From contig CM051521.1 in assembly GCA_028015205.1 (NCBI GenBank), forward strand, positions 89,814,513 to 89,878,512: a DNA stretch of 64,000 bases. Reading direction: 5' to 3'. Shown in pieces: positions 38,301-51,084 of the stretch. A program made the translations under genes and the position numbers. The notes beneath the pieces were generated by a model that saw nothing but the letters and a program-made list of their open reading frames with translations, searched no databases and had not been told where the DNA came from. Origin of the DNA: Mytilisepta virgata (Eukaryota; Mollusca; Bivalvia; Mytilida; Mytilidae). Numbering within the stretch: position 1 is the first letter of the stretch; each line of letters opens with the position of its first letter.

Positions 38301-41300
38301 TTAATTCTACTAAACCAAGTAGTGGAACAATGGCGAAACCTGCTCCTATACCCTGTAAAAATATTATTCAAAAATCAAAAATTCAAATATCAGTAAGCCA
38401 TTTTCTCTTGTTTTCTGTCAGCATACCTAGCCATTCACAAATATTTTACTATACAAATATGATTCATCTAAAGTCATCTAAATGTTTTATTTACTTAGTA
38501 GTCATTTGAATGTTTTAATAATTCTGGGTAATTCAGATTCAAGCATCATGACATAAAGTCCTAATTATATTGGAAGTGGTAAAATACCATGTGATAAAAT
38601 TCTAATTATATTGGAAGTGGTAAAATACCAGGTGAAAAAAAATGGTATTTTACTCATGAATATGACTTAACAAAAGGCATATAACTCATAGTAACTCATG
38701 TTTTTTATCTGTTCAATTAGACAATGCAATAAATGCACAACCTTGAACTGATGTGTTGTTTGATTACTCATAGATCTGAGGTATTTGAATTTCAAGACTA
38801 GATACACTATAGTTCAGCTTTAAATAATGTTATTTTATGTCATCTTTGGTAAAAAAATACCATATCAAAGTTTGGGGTTTTACTAGATAAAGTGTGTTAT
38901 TCAAATAAATATAATAAAATAAAATGACTGTACTTACTGAAAAGATTTCACCTGTACTAATAGTTGTGTTGTCACCTGTGACTGAGAATTTTGGTATTTG
39001 GACTGGTGGTAATCCACTTCTGATGTGACCAGTGATAGTCAATTTGTCAATATCCATTGCAAGTAACCCAGCACTGATACCTGAGGCTGCTATTACAACA
39101 ATAGCATTGGCACCTGAAATCATAGCATAGATTATTTGTTACTTTTTTCTAAGGCTTACCAAAAAATTTTGGTTCTGTTATGACTGAAAATTTGACAGGT
39201 ACAGAGGTAGCAACATATTTTCCTATTATTAATTCAATTATTGTAAACATTCATTAACAGATAACACATTGAAAATATGAATAAAACATACTTGTTCCTG
39301 TTAACCATATGATATATCTAGCTACCCTAACACAACGGGACGGTGTTGTATTTGGTTCATCCTTCCAAGTCATGGTTCTCATTTTCTGAAAGACAAATAT
39401 GAGTAAATGTATTTTGCAACATATTTTTGTTCATTGTAAACTATATTTCAGTACGTACTATGACATGCTTATATTTCGAATCAGAAAATGTCATATTTGA
39501 TCAGTAGATTCAGCAACTGTCACTAGCTATCACTGTTTAGAGCAAGCATCCATTAGCCCACACTTTTAAGTTTTTTACTGGTCAGAATTTCATTTCTAGT
39601 GACATAGTGGTTACTTTTCCTGATCTGTAACAGATGTGAAGAGGTAGGGATCTAGTTTAATCATGCCACATTTTTATGTGTCTTTCCCAAGATAAGATCC
39701 ATTGTCAGTGGTTGTGAGTTTCTTTTACATGTAGTTTACATATTTTGGGGTAGAGATTTTATTTTCTCATATTCCTGACGTGTTTTATCGGTAGGATAAA
39801 AATACATATTATCTTTAACCACTCCCTGGTGATTAAATTTCTACGTGGGAATTACCGCCCTTTTTTCTACAGTTATTAGAATGATAAACTAGAGAAGTCC
39901 TGAAATGACGTCTATGTAAACAAACTACATAGCAATGACATTTTCTTGAGGTTTTTGTCGAAAATCATAGGAGAAACAGATTCTCCTTCAATTTACTCAT
40001 GAATTATGGAATTTCTCCACCCTCAATTGTTAAATTTTAGATTTTAACACGCTCGCTAAAGGCTCGCGTGTTGAAAATCGAAAATTTAACTATATCGGGT
40101 GGAGAAATTCCATAACTCACTCGTACCTGAAGGAGAATCTATATTTATACAGTTTGTGGTTTGTGTTGAACTTTTGAACAATATTTTCATATGGGGCCAA
40201 TAAGAGCTTGTTATAGTATGGACACATGCCCTGTGTTGGAGACTGTGTGTAGATCTCTTTTTATACTTTCTGTATTTTAATTCATTGTTATTGTCTCATA
40301 AACATTTTTCACTTCTAAGAAATAGTTCTCTCCATAAGAAGATATTTTGGAAATTATATGTTTTTCACAAACAGCTCATTTAAAGTAGAGAAAAAAAAAT
40401 TAATACTGACTTTTTACACACATTTATTAACAGGAATATACTTACTAACAATTGCAAGAATATTAAAAATAATTTGAAATATCAATAATTTGAGCTTGAG
40501 GATCTTTCGTAAATTACAATATTTATTTTTATTACAAATCTTTGATAAAAGATAATGTTGTGAGATTAATAAAGGTAATAGAATATAACTAACAATTTTA
40601 TAAAGTAGTTGTGATATTTTTGCAATAATAAATACATTAATTCAATAATTTCCAAATTTACAGTATTTTTTTTTTAGGGTTATTTTGAAATTATCTAATT
40701 TGGAATATGGAGAGGTATCTTACCTTTAACAGTATTAGGATAACAAGACTAACAAGTCCCATAGTGAGATCCCATACACTGAAAATATACATACGTGTAT
40801 ATAAGATATGAAAATTTAAATGAAATGAACCAAAATAAGTAAGACATCACAAATATAATACCAATCAAACCATCTTCAAGAAATGTCTTTAAAAATTTCA
40901 TGAAATATGTTACCATCAAGAGATATACATGTAATAGTAAACTATACTTGACTTTATTATAGAACAACTGATATGTACTTATTGTTAAATGTTTATTATA
41001 TAGAATGCTGTTTTTATTTGGGAAGTTTATAGAATACTGTGTTTATTTTGCATTTTTCAAATCCTGTTGAATTTTTGACATTTGTTGGGTCAGGTGTGCT
41101 AAAAATGAGGTCAAGGTAAGGTGACAACAATCTGTTGGACCTTTACTGGTACCCTTTATATTAACTCTATAGAGCAAATATGAAAGAGGTGCAATTGATA
41201 TTAAGGGAAAAACTGACGGTGTAACAAAAACAGTCATCATTTTACAAAGGCCAAGTTATATAAACATTTAAAGCTTACAGACAATAAACTCAAAATATGT

Positions 41301-44300
41301 CAGTTACAAACAAACTTCTTAAACTTACTTAGTTTCTGGAATGTGTTTAAATGTTTCATAAACAGACTCTAGAAATTCTCTAGGTATATTCTTTAGACCT
41401 AATATTCCCTGAAAAGGTAAAGTATATAAGGCTTGTTTACTATAAAATGAAAAAAACTTAGTACTTCTCACTTATTCAAATACTGTTACATGTATGTAAT
41501 TAAGTAACTTACTGTTTCAGATTACACAGTTATAAAACTGTTTGTTCTTAAGAACATCACTAGCTGAAAATTAGTTGTTACCAATGCTATGGACCAATCA
41601 GTTTGTCTGCTTTTGACTTTCGATTTTTAAAATATCTAAAACAATGAAGCTGGTTTAATCTGATACACATTTTCTCCTGCTAAGAACTGAAAGGGGCCAA
41701 CCAAGAACCGTTCCATCACAGTTTGATTCAAATTAACCCAGTACTTTCAGAGAAGATTTTTAAATATTGTTTTATTAATTTTTCCATTTTTGGTAATAAA
41801 TGGCATTAAGATTTAAAGTCTGAACCTCAGACACAATTTTGAGGGGCTATCAAAGGACACTTCCACTAAAATTTAGTCCCGTGTATTTAGAGAAGTAAAA
41901 GGAAAGTTTACAATGATGATAACAGATGCCAAGCTCAGATAATTTAAGAACACCATTTGAACCAATGTTGCAAAGATTTAATCAAACTGTCCAGTGATTT
42001 CAGAGAAAAAGATTAAAGTTTATAGATGACAATGGACATAAAGTGATAGTAGTAACTCAAATGAATCTTTGGTCTGACAAGGGAAAGCTTAAAATTAATA
42101 GGCCTTTAAAAATAAACAGTCTTTTCACTTAAAAATCTTAAAAGATATATGTATGATTCTAGAAAAATTGGGAAAAACCTCACCTTGACTTGTCCAAAGG
42201 CAATGGTTATAGCTGCTGCAGATGTAAAGGCATTTATCACAGGGTGTGATATAAAATTCACTAATATTCCTGGAAATAGACAAAATCTTACCAGATATTA
42301 TCTTATAAAATCAATTAATACAAAAATAAAACCACAATAATGCAACTTGTATTTTATAAAACAATTGTTCAAATTTCGTGGAAATTATTTACAAATAAAA
42401 GAGTTTTTTTATTCTTAATGTTGTTGTATGTTTAAATAAATGTTTGGACTGTTTGAGATATGGTAGTTATGATAAGCTGTTCAACTTATCCTGGGGTGAA
42501 GACCTCACTGAAAAGAGGTATGGAGGGAGGATGAGTACATTTTACTTATATTTTTTTATTATTGAGCACAACTAAATACACCCATAAGAGGGTCATAGGC
42601 ATTGTAACAATCACAATTAACAACAATATCATCATGACATTCACATTACTGGCAATACAGAAATTAGAATGTATGGTTAGTTTGACATTAATTGACATTG
42701 CCTGTATTTGCCAATAGTGCATGCGTGTTTGGTAAAGTAAGCAGACAACTGTTGTAGATTCCACCATGGTGTAGCTACTCCAAATTAAAGGCTTATCCCT
42801 ACCATCTTTCAACACTTTCCCTTATTGCCACATAAATCCTTTGCTGATCATCCTCATATTGGTTAGAATTGTGTTGGAAGTTATAAAGAAACAGTTAACA
42901 CTAATATTTTATTATCTCTGATGAATTTTTCCCACTCAAGTGTTTTCAGTTTATCCTTGACTTAAATTGTACACTTTAGCTCATATTTGAAGGCCTCAGT
43001 AATGGTATATGTTATAAATCTATATTAAGTATATTCTAATAAGATGTTACCTTATTGACACATAACACATATCTTGTTACTTTCATAATTAGGTAGTAAC
43101 ATTTTATCACCCTTGGTCATTGTGTAATTTAGTCATTAGTTAAATGAGAGGTAAAAGTTGGCCTGTTTATAAAATGGAATCTTACCTAAATTTAGTATAC
43201 CCATTAGTAACTGTACAATCCCTGTCATAAGACATAATACAATGGCATAGGTTGCATCATCTTCGATGGGTGACATGGCAAAAGTTGCCGTCATCAATGA
43301 CATAATGGCTGTTGGACCTAATGTTATGTCTTTAGATGTACCAAGGAAACAGTAGATAAAACATCCCATAAAGGCTGAGTATAGGCCATACTGAAATACA
43401 AAGATGAAAGTTTCTTTATGAAGGGAGATAACTTCTTTCTGTATACAAAATAATTATGAGATAAATTGTTTATTGTTAATTGTTTGTACTATTATGTGCC
43501 ATAAACTTTTCGTGAAAACTTTTTTTATTCCCACTACATTACATCAAAATTCTTGATCATTTTTAAACTGTTTAGTTTTTCTTTTTTTCTTTCTCACATT
43601 AACCTTTTCTTTCTTTCTTTTTCATGTTAACCTTTTCTTTTTTAACAAAAAACTTGAGGAAACGTTATCTGCAAAAACATTTTAAAAAAATACCTGAGGT
43701 GGCAGTCCAGCTAGTGTAGAATATGCCAGACCCTGAGGGATAACAGTCATTGCCACTGTCAGTCCTGCTATGAAGTCGCATTGTAAATCTGTTACACTGC
43801 AATAAAAATATGTTATTATTTAGATATTATATTAAAAATAAAAAATAACTACTATGATAATTTGTTGGTTGAAAATTTATGTACTTGAATATAATTTTGT
43901 GAATGCTCTGAACTTCTTTTAATAAGAAACAAAATGTATGTACATCAATGGACAATTTGATATCACTGGTTAGTATATCCATCACACAATAAAATATGGA
44001 TTGCAAGCTTCCAATTAAAATAACAAATGATCTGATGTAATTAAAGCAATACAGGGGAGAGCACCCAATTCCAATATTATTTTGAAACCATACAAACCAA
44101 ATCTAATATCTTTATCTCTATATTTTAATTTTTAAACAGACTCCTAGACTGACCACATTCTTAACCTTAAAGCAAGGATAAGACATCCAGCCGTCACCAC
44201 ATGCACTGTTTTTTTTAAATGACCATCTTTCTTGTTACCAACAGTATATAAGCCACAATGGTCTGTTATTAACAGCAAATCAGTTTATCTTGTCAGAATT

Positions 44301-47300
44301 TTTTCCAATGAGATGTAAACATCTTATCTGTTTCATATATTTAATAAGTAAATCAGGTAAAGCGATGAAAAACAAACATTTCTAAATCTCCAAGTATATA
44401 AAATTTTATCATAATATTGTATTTTTGATAACCATCCACATGAACGGTATACATTTGACTTGGTTTACTTATTCTGATCTTGAGATTTTTTGAAATATAG
44501 TACATATCTTAGATGAACCACTCTGGAAACCAGTATAGGACAATTTTTAAAGAAAATAAGATATCTTCATGTTTATCAAATTTCTCAATATTCAACAATC
44601 CTCATTCAAGGAGAATCTTTAGTTAGAGTCTTCCCTGTTATTTGTATCCTTCAACAAAAAACCTTTCTAACCATTTTGTCATTTATATGAGTAAAGTCAA
44701 GAAATACCAAAGGCATATTCGAAGGAGGGGAAAATCAAAACAACTGACAAACTCCTGAGAACAACGAAGACAAGACCAAAACAATACATGCACTACAATT
44801 CAAAACTAAAAACATATGAACATACCAAAAAAAAGGGAGTAGACTCAGGAGCTCTGGAAGAGTAAGCAGTCTCTGCTTCCAGCAGCACACCCGCCATGCT
44901 GCTCATGTCAAATCCCGTATGAGGAAGGGACAACATCAATGGAACAGGTCCATTTTCATACCTGTCAACCAAATCATGATGACGTCCATAAAACTTTAAT
45001 AAGGATGACTCCAACTTAGGAGCAACATACTCCTGTCTGAGCAACTTTTCTGTCAGGCTCTGTCCCGGAAGTCAATGTATATGGCACAAGCTTTGGGATA
45101 ACGTATGAGTTTTAAAATATATACTCCAAAAGCCTGCGCTTCTGGAATATTGCTGCTCAAAAATGGGAAGTTGACGATTGGAAAGTCAAAGTCATCCCAT
45201 TTGTCACAAAGTTTTGTATTCAACCATCCTCCAGTGCCAATTTCGAGGTGAAGGTCAAGATAAGATGCAGATTTGGCAGTGTCTGTGGTATCCTTAATTT
45301 TCAAGCTCATTGGGATAGATTTTTGAGTGATGAAACATCATCTATGACTATCCAATTGTTATATCAAAACTTAATAAGTCAACCACTAGTACTAGTCAGA
45401 CTATCGTGTTTCCACATTGTTTTTCTGTTTATGTTTTTTGGTTCCAGTTTTCTGGGAAGGCATGATTGTTTTTATATTGATAAGTATGTAACTCACTTGA
45501 CCTTTCCTGTGATCTCCCGTGATATAATAGGACTTAAATTCTTCTGTTGTAAAATGGAAATATTTGTTTATGTCTTAAATTTTGATGTTTTGCAATATTC
45601 TCTATCTACATGATATCTCCAACTAAAATAAATTACTAGAAGTCTTTGACCCAGTTTGAAATGTTCTTTTACAGACTACATTAATAGGTCAATGTCAATC
45701 TCTAAATAATCTTGAGTTCAAATTAAAAGGCCACATTTATTTTTCATAAGAACAACTGATGACATATCAATAATGTCATAATTGTAAAGTCATATTGCAA
45801 TGAGTACATCATCATCGAATGCTGCACACCAATTTTGAGTTACCTTATACATTTATAAGGCATACATGTGTTACATGTACTTTATTAAATTTATTAATTG
45901 GTGCTTAACGCCACATCAACGGCTAACGTCGCATCATGGCGACTTTCTTACATTAAGATAAATGTCTATTTTGCATACATGTATTTAATTACATCACAAA
46001 AAGAAAAACCATAAATTCTATGATACAATTTTTAATGCACAAGATGTATATATTATGTCGATTTACGACTCATCAATCGTGCTCAAGGTCTAAAATGTTA
46101 AAAACCAAATCAATAAAGAGCAAATTCAAAAATGCCAAAATGTAAAAGCCAAAACCATCTAAGGACAGAGCTATGCATAAGGGAGATACTCCTTAGTTTT
46201 CACAGATTAATATTTTTGCGACAGTAAATTTAAAGTATTAATTTTTGGCTATTATCAAAATACTGGTAACTGAGTTGGTAATACCTATTTGACTTGTTTA
46301 TCTTACCCTATATTCTTAAGGAAAAACATGCAAACAATAAGAATATACCTAACTAGGCATACTAAAAACTGAAGGGATATGGGATATATCTTAATGAAGT
46401 ACCATTCCATCATGGAAAGTGTATCATCCAAGGGTATCGATGTCGCTTTGATATTATATTTAGCAAATTAGCAATCACAACTGTGACTAGAAAACCACAA
46501 AATCCCAAAACTCAATAAAAACAGATCCAAAAACCAAACAAAAACATGGAACAAAACATCAAACTGTATTACAATTACTTAAAATTATTATTATTAAAAT
46601 TCATATTAACTTTATCCCTTGTTCATACTAACAACATGATCAACCTACCACTATAAAGTATTACAGATAAGCAGCATATTTACATAAATACAACTTCTAC
46701 AAAATCAAACAGATGTTCAACAGCATACCAAATATGGATAGAAATTACCGATAATCCAACTAGTATGGGTATATGCTGACCATATTTCTGTGATAAGCAA
46801 ATATTAAGTAAACTCATATTTCTGTTCTGATCTACTTAATATAGCATCCAAATAAAAGAAAATAACTATGAAAATTTATAAAAAGTTTAATATAAGATAT
46901 TGGGTCCACAAATCTACATCAAAGACATTTAAAAAAAAATACTCATATGAAAAAAAAATAGCAAACCATATAATGCACGCAAAACATAACCGGAACACTG
47001 TTTAGGGCAAAGACAAATTGACAACTTAACTCCCAAAACGTTCTTAACATCAATGAAATGTATTCCTTGACATTATGCTTCAAAGATGATAAAGTATTCT
47101 GTGCTTCAAACTGTGAATCCTCCTTATTTATATGAGATAGTTGTGTTTAAGCCACTTAAATGAAATTTATCTAAATAGGACATTTGATTTTGATAACTGG
47201 TATATCCTTTAGTTAACTGGTTTGCTAAAATACTCATATTTTGGCATAATGTTCTATGTTTCACACAAATTTTTAAAACAAACTTTTGAAAATTTTTATA

Positions 47301-49387
47301 AGGAAACATTCGTAAATGATTTCTGAAGATCTATATTTTAAACCTTTAGAATTAAAATCTAAATTTTCAACCTTTTTTTCTCAAGACCTTTTATTGGCTT
47401 AGAAAATCGGATTGACGTATCTTTTGATGTTAATTTCATAATTTTTCACAATAAATTGAAGGTTTAGGGTTTGGTATGTTCACCTGACAATTTTTGCAAA
47501 AAAATGACTTAAATTGAGAACAAGAAACATCATTTTTACAAGAAATTTTTAATTGGCACTGATAACATCCTTAGGGATTTAAATCTATCCTTTGGAAGGC
47601 AGTAATAAATATTCTGATACTATATGAACACAGTGTACATTAACAAAACATGTATGTGGAACTGAATTACATAATAAACTGTACAACAATAAAAAAAAAT
47701 CCTGTGAAAAGTCAACAGTGGACTGTGATTTAAGTAATTTATCTGTTTTCATAATGCTCAAATAGCAAAATTTGAATTTTATCAGAAAGACATCAGGTTT
47801 TTTTAGTTTTGAATCATTTATATATTTTGTGAAAATAACACTGAAATATTAGAAAATAAGTAAAATACTAAATATTTCTTTTATATATCTGCATTTCTAG
47901 ATTTACTTACATAAGATATGATTGTTTGTAGCCAAAACTTCGTAAAGCAAAAAACAAAAAATCAAAACAATAAAATGGTCCTAAACAAGGATATCTTATC
48001 CATTAGTACACAATTTAGTCAAGATATCAAGTTTTTAGTATGGATTTTTAACCCTTTTTGGTTGGAATTGAAGCACATTTGTAAGTTAGAACTGGACCAA
48101 ACGAATAAATGTGCAGGTGTGAAAATGCATATGGCTTATTTCTGCTTAGATTTAATAGCATATTTAATGACAAAGAATTTAAGAAGAAAATGACTTAAAA
48201 GTGAATGAAAGTGTCATTAAACATTCACAAAATCTCTACTACAAAGAATTACACGTATAGTTCATATTTTGAATGATATTGTTCTTGCAAAATGGTTATT
48301 TTCCAAAATAATATTTCAAAAACTATTCAGTTTCTTGATTAGAAGTTCTTAAAAAGACTTTTCTTATATTATTGGACTTGTAATTTTTACTGCACCATGA
48401 TTTTTAAAACAAAAAATTTATATGTCTAAAGATATGGACTTTTGGGAAAAAGAATTCTGAAGTTATAAGAAAGCTGTGTGACTGACAGTATCCTGGATTT
48501 TCTGTCATCAGTGCTTGAAGCCCTTACCAACCAACCAACCAACCAACAATCTTCCCACTTTACATTGCAAACTAATAACTAGAGTTTTTTTTTTTAAATG
48601 GAAAATCTTGTTAACTAGGAAATCTGGCTGACTAAAATCTTAAAACAAGGTCAATATCTGAGAAGTAATTTTAACATAAACAAAAAATATCATAAAGATA
48701 TTTCAAAGATTGTTATATGAAACTCTTTTTATCTCAAAATTATTGATATGTCAAAGTAATTTTTCAGGTCATTATTTTGTACAATTTGTGCTCCTGATAT
48801 CCCAAAATGCCTGTTATATGTCCAACGTTTTGGGGTAGAAAATAACAAGAGTAAACTTTTTATCTATATAGCAAGTGAAAGAGAATCTGAGGAGCAAGAA
48901 AACATTATTTCCACACTTTTTTCAATTGCAATTTTTTTAAACCTATATTTTAATACTTTTAATAGATTTTACCAAAACAAAGAAGCAAATCAGTTTATCC
49001 AAAAGTATTCTAGGTTTCCTGGAAAATTTTGGTTCTAATATATATATGTGTAAAATAAAAGTTCGTTTCTATTCACTTAGGAATTGTTATACATGTAACA
49101 TGTGTACTTTGCAACTGATGAACTTCAAACATGAAAAATTAATATTTATCAAAAAAATTATATATAAGCAGGTAGAACAAAAAGTCTTACCTGTATTTAG
49201 TAATCCATTTTGTTATAGGAAATCTAGTTTTCCAAGCATCTCTTGTACAAGAATTACTAATGTATTGTCTAACTAATTTTCCAACTTGCACCATCTTTTC
49301 TCGACACCTTGGGTGTTTGGTTTGTATTGACACACGATGACCACCTAAAAGTGGTGTGTTCTCGGATTCGTCTGAATTGTAACTCAT
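30062..49387 (-). CDS. SLC26A11: SLC26A11-like anion transporter (20 coding exons)
   Basis: SLC26A11 is a sodium-independent sulfate/chloride-type anion transporter (family knowledge). Coding exons in transcript order: 49387-49191, 43796-43694, 43390-43186, 42269-42184, 41408-41329, 40778-40724, 39385-39292, 39113-38938, 38352-38280, 36826-36776, 35702-35642, 35133-35078, 34771-34631, 34127-34069, 33637-33566, 32391-32292, 31935-31868, 31121-31056, 30693-30606, 30150-30062. Phases agree throughout and give 639 residues (human ~606). Landmarks: [19 protein letters not shown], the SLC26 signature [34 protein letters not shown] (a conserved Arg in the substrate site), [12 protein letters not shown], and a STAS domain. 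The start [14 protein letters not shown] carries an acidic dileucine motif. The gene converges on CP110. Nearest alternatives are other SLC26 members; the alignment to A11 runs the whole length. Confidence 0.93.
33566..43796 (-). CDS. SLC26A11: SLC26A11 exons 2-15, membrane transport core
   Basis: Fourteen exons encode the membrane core of the 7+7 inverted-repeat UraA/SLC26 fold. The segments from TM1 ([20 protein letters not shown]) through the last helix ([19 protein letters not shown]) appear in order with no missing block against A11. [12 protein letters not shown], formed across the junction of exons 11 and 12 (35642 / 35133), places Ser-Arg where prestin has its Ser398-Arg399 anion-site pair. 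Human A11 has Gly-Arg there by my recollection, so the Ser is worth checking. Most introns are 0.3-2 kb; several hold repeats that are listed separately. Confidence 0.9.
35786..36619 (+). mobile_element. Family A element, complete, ~150-bp tandem core
   Basis: 5' end: hairpin AGGCTC...GAGCCT (35786-35806), then AGCTCACCTG. 3' end: hairpin TGGCC-TTTTG-GGCCA (36597-36611), then AGGTGAGCT, the inverse of the 5' word. The core repeats GGTCCTTCCACAGATGCTTC ...GTTTCAGAGGAGAAGAT at roughly 150 bp steps (about 36012, 36168, 36313, 36467). The unit contains a GGACGGACGACGG run near the end. It sits in SLC26A11 intron 10. No coding capacity. Confidence 0.85.
37380..37723 (+). mobile_element. SINE-like element with (AATC)n tail and palindromic head
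   Basis: The 344 bp insert ends in GACGTTAAGCAACAATCAATC repeats and is flanked by TTTTGCTATA on both sides (37370-37379, 37724-37733), a 10 bp target-site duplication. Near its start is the perfect hairpin CCTGTGAT-GT-ATCACAGG (37386-37403). No clear tRNA A/B boxes were seen, so the promoter origin is unknown. In SLC26A11 intron 9. Confidence 0.75.
38556..38653. repeat. 46-bp direct duplication ending in an 11-bp perfect hairpin
   Basis: The block CTAATTATATTGGAAGTGG plus TAAAATACCA occurs twice in tandem, and the second copy's GTAAAATACCA (38620-38630) pairs perfectly with TGGTATTTTAC (38643-38653). In SLC26A11 intron 8. Confidence 0.75.
39978..40140. mobile_element. 163-bp foldback (palindromic) element
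   Basis: The left arm GATTCTCCTTCA ... TTATGGAATTTCTCCACCC ... TAAATTTT pairs with AAAATTTA ... GGGTGGAGAAATTCCATAA ... TGAAGGAGAATC, around a GC-rich centre ACACGC...GCGTGT. Arms of about 70 bp with small interruptions. In SLC26A11 intron 6. Confidence 0.8.
41090..41220 (+). repeat. Degenerate fragment related to family B unit
   Basis: AAAATGAGGTCAAGGTAAGG, GTTGGACCTTTACTGG and related text match the 149 bp unit at 54.8-55.3 kb in order, but diverged. Also in an SLC26A11 intron. Confidence 0.5.
41690..42095 (+). repeat. Old, degenerate family A copy
   Basis: Retains GGCCAACCAAGAACCGTTCC, TTTCAGAGAAGATTTTT, ACACTTCCACTAAAATTTAG, and an eroded 3' end (AACTCAAATGAATCTTTGGTCTGAC) in the order found in intact family A copies. 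In SLC26A11 intron 4. Confidence 0.55.
44690..45310 (-). pseudogene. Broken retroelement ORF fragment with 3' tail
   Basis: Two overlapping frames on the - strand (45310-45053, then 45044-44793, one frameshift between) encode a sequence that I recognise as the C-terminal part of a reverse-transcriptase protein common in mussel genomes: [38 protein letters not shown] and [13 protein letters not shown]. The element class (LINE or Penelope-like) is not decided. The 3' part continues to the tail at 44690. It recurs at 52780-53105. Confidence 0.65.
45400..49190. other. Remainder of SLC26A11 intron 1
   Basis: AT-rich, no gene recognised. It contains a (CCAA)n microsatellite at about 48527-48548 and scattered poly(A)/poly(T) runs. 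Confidence 0.5.
45890..45960. repeat. Possible SINE core fragment
   Basis: TTAATTGGTGCTTAACGCCAC followed by GGCTAACGTCGCATCATGGC resembles the conserved cores of mollusc SINEs; the ends are not defined. Confidence 0.35.
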
Positions 49388-49407
49388 GCTTTTTGTGTTT
49401 CTTCATC
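49388..49407 (-). other. 5' UTR part of SLC26A11 exon 1
   Basis: On the - strand a plausible 3' splice site (tttttactataaaacag) ends at 49408, twenty bases before the ATG, suggesting that an upstream non-coding exon exists farther right. The short leader contains an out-of-frame ATG at 49406, which could start a small upstream ORF if this exon boundary is right. No promoter or first exon could be recognised. Confidence 0.35.
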
Positions 49408-50981
49408 CTGTTTTATAGTAAAAATACTGAGGTCAAAGTTCATAGGAATAACTTTAATTGTCAATGTAAATAGAATATTTACCTATGACACAGGTATGTC
49501 TTCATGGGGGAACAAAAATAAGACAAATCGTACAAATTTTTCCAATATTTGGAATGTATCACTAAAATTCTTATCTTGGGTAAGAAGATTTGATAAATAA
49601 ATATCCTCCATTTTCAGAATACTTCAAATGTCAATAACAATGTACTATTATATTAATGGATTTTGCAACGATATTTCATGGTATGTAACTCACTACAAAT
49701 AGGGCAAAAAATTAAAATCTAAACACACTTCTGTTTAAATTAAACAAAAAATTTATATTATTAAATTTTTGACAACACAAGTTTAATTTTTTTGTTTATC
49801 CCTTCCATAATTAAGAAATGGGTGGATGTAAAACTACTACAATTTGATTCTACCACTAATCCTAAAATTTTCAACATTAAAACACTTTCTAAAAACAAGA
49901 ATTAAAACCACTCACAAATAAACTTATTCACTTAAATAAAAGGATTGGGTTTCTTTTTTTTCTATTACTTGTCTATTAATTTTCAGATATTTTTTTTAAC
50001 AACTAACAAAACAAGGAAATATACATACAATTTACTACATTCTGTCAACATCACAATTAACACATTTTCAGAATAAAACTTTGGATATACCCATATTCAT
50101 GCCTGCGGCTTATCTCTCTTATACATAACACTTGATAACATTAAATTTTCACATTATTTTGCATTATTTTAAAATTTGTTAAATGTGATTTGAAGTAATA
50201 TTGTTTCCGTAGTGTGTTTGTTTAATTCTAAAAAACTACATACAAGAACAGCTTCAAAATTTGGTCTGGACTAATTTTCAATCTCTTTCACAGCCAATAA
50301 TTGTCTGGAACAGATTTTGCAACCATAATTGTGTGTATCTGAATTAAGTAATACACATACTTCACATGGGACCTATATTTTTTTGAATCACATTCCTCAA
50401 ATTTTGCAAATTATTCATAATATTGTAAACAATTCACCTTAACAGGTTGTTATGAATTGGAGAGATAAGAAACTGTGAATATATCTGACTTTTAAAAATA
50501 AATAAAATTGTTTCATACTAAAACTTTTCAAACTGACCTATTCCTCAAATCACTGAGTTTTTACTCAGATTTCAAATTTCACGCAATCTGATGGTGAGTA
50601 TCTGATGATGGATGAATTATTGTTTAATGTCCAGTGGCAGCCATTAGTTGCATATCAGGACAAGTGAGTATCTAAGTTGAAAAAATCTTCAAGTCTAAGA
50701 TGTTTAGTAAACCAAGATCAGAGTTACTGACAAGACTCTAAATCCAATTTTATCTCTCCTAGACAATTAAACATCCAACATGCAAATCTTGATGCACTAG
50801 ATGAGACCATTTCAAAAACTACTGTTCCAGCTTAAAAAATGTGAAAAGCACAAACTATACCCTGAATGATGAAGAGGAGATTCAAATGATGAAATTACCT
50901 AAAGGTATGAGACCAAAGAGCATGTAGGACACACAGAACTTGCACCAGGTGATACTTAGGAGACAACTGTATTGTATTTTA
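49408..50981. other. Region upstream of SLC26A11, no gene recognised
   Basis: Expected to hold the SLC26A11 promoter and 5' UTR exon. A short SINE-like piece (TTGTTTAATGTCCAGTGGCA) lies near 50620. Nothing else is supported. Confidence 0.45.
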
Positions 50982-51074
50982 TTATTTGACGGCATCAATT
51001 GAATGATTTGATAGCCAGAAATTGAGTTTACTGATATTTCCCACTAGCAAATCATCAATTCATGCTGTCAAATA
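50982..51074. mobile_element. Foldback element, ~33-bp arms
   Basis: TTATTTGACGGCAT ...TGATTTG (from 50982) pairs with CAAATCA ...ATGCTGTCAAATAA (to 51074) around a ~28 bp centre. It directly abuts family C, which starts at 51085. Confidence 0.75.
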
Positions 51075-51084
51075 ACTAGAAATT

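Noticed and set aside
45248..45613. 121-residue + strand ORF
   Set aside because: Its 5' third is antisense to the dead retroelement and the rest shows no domain.
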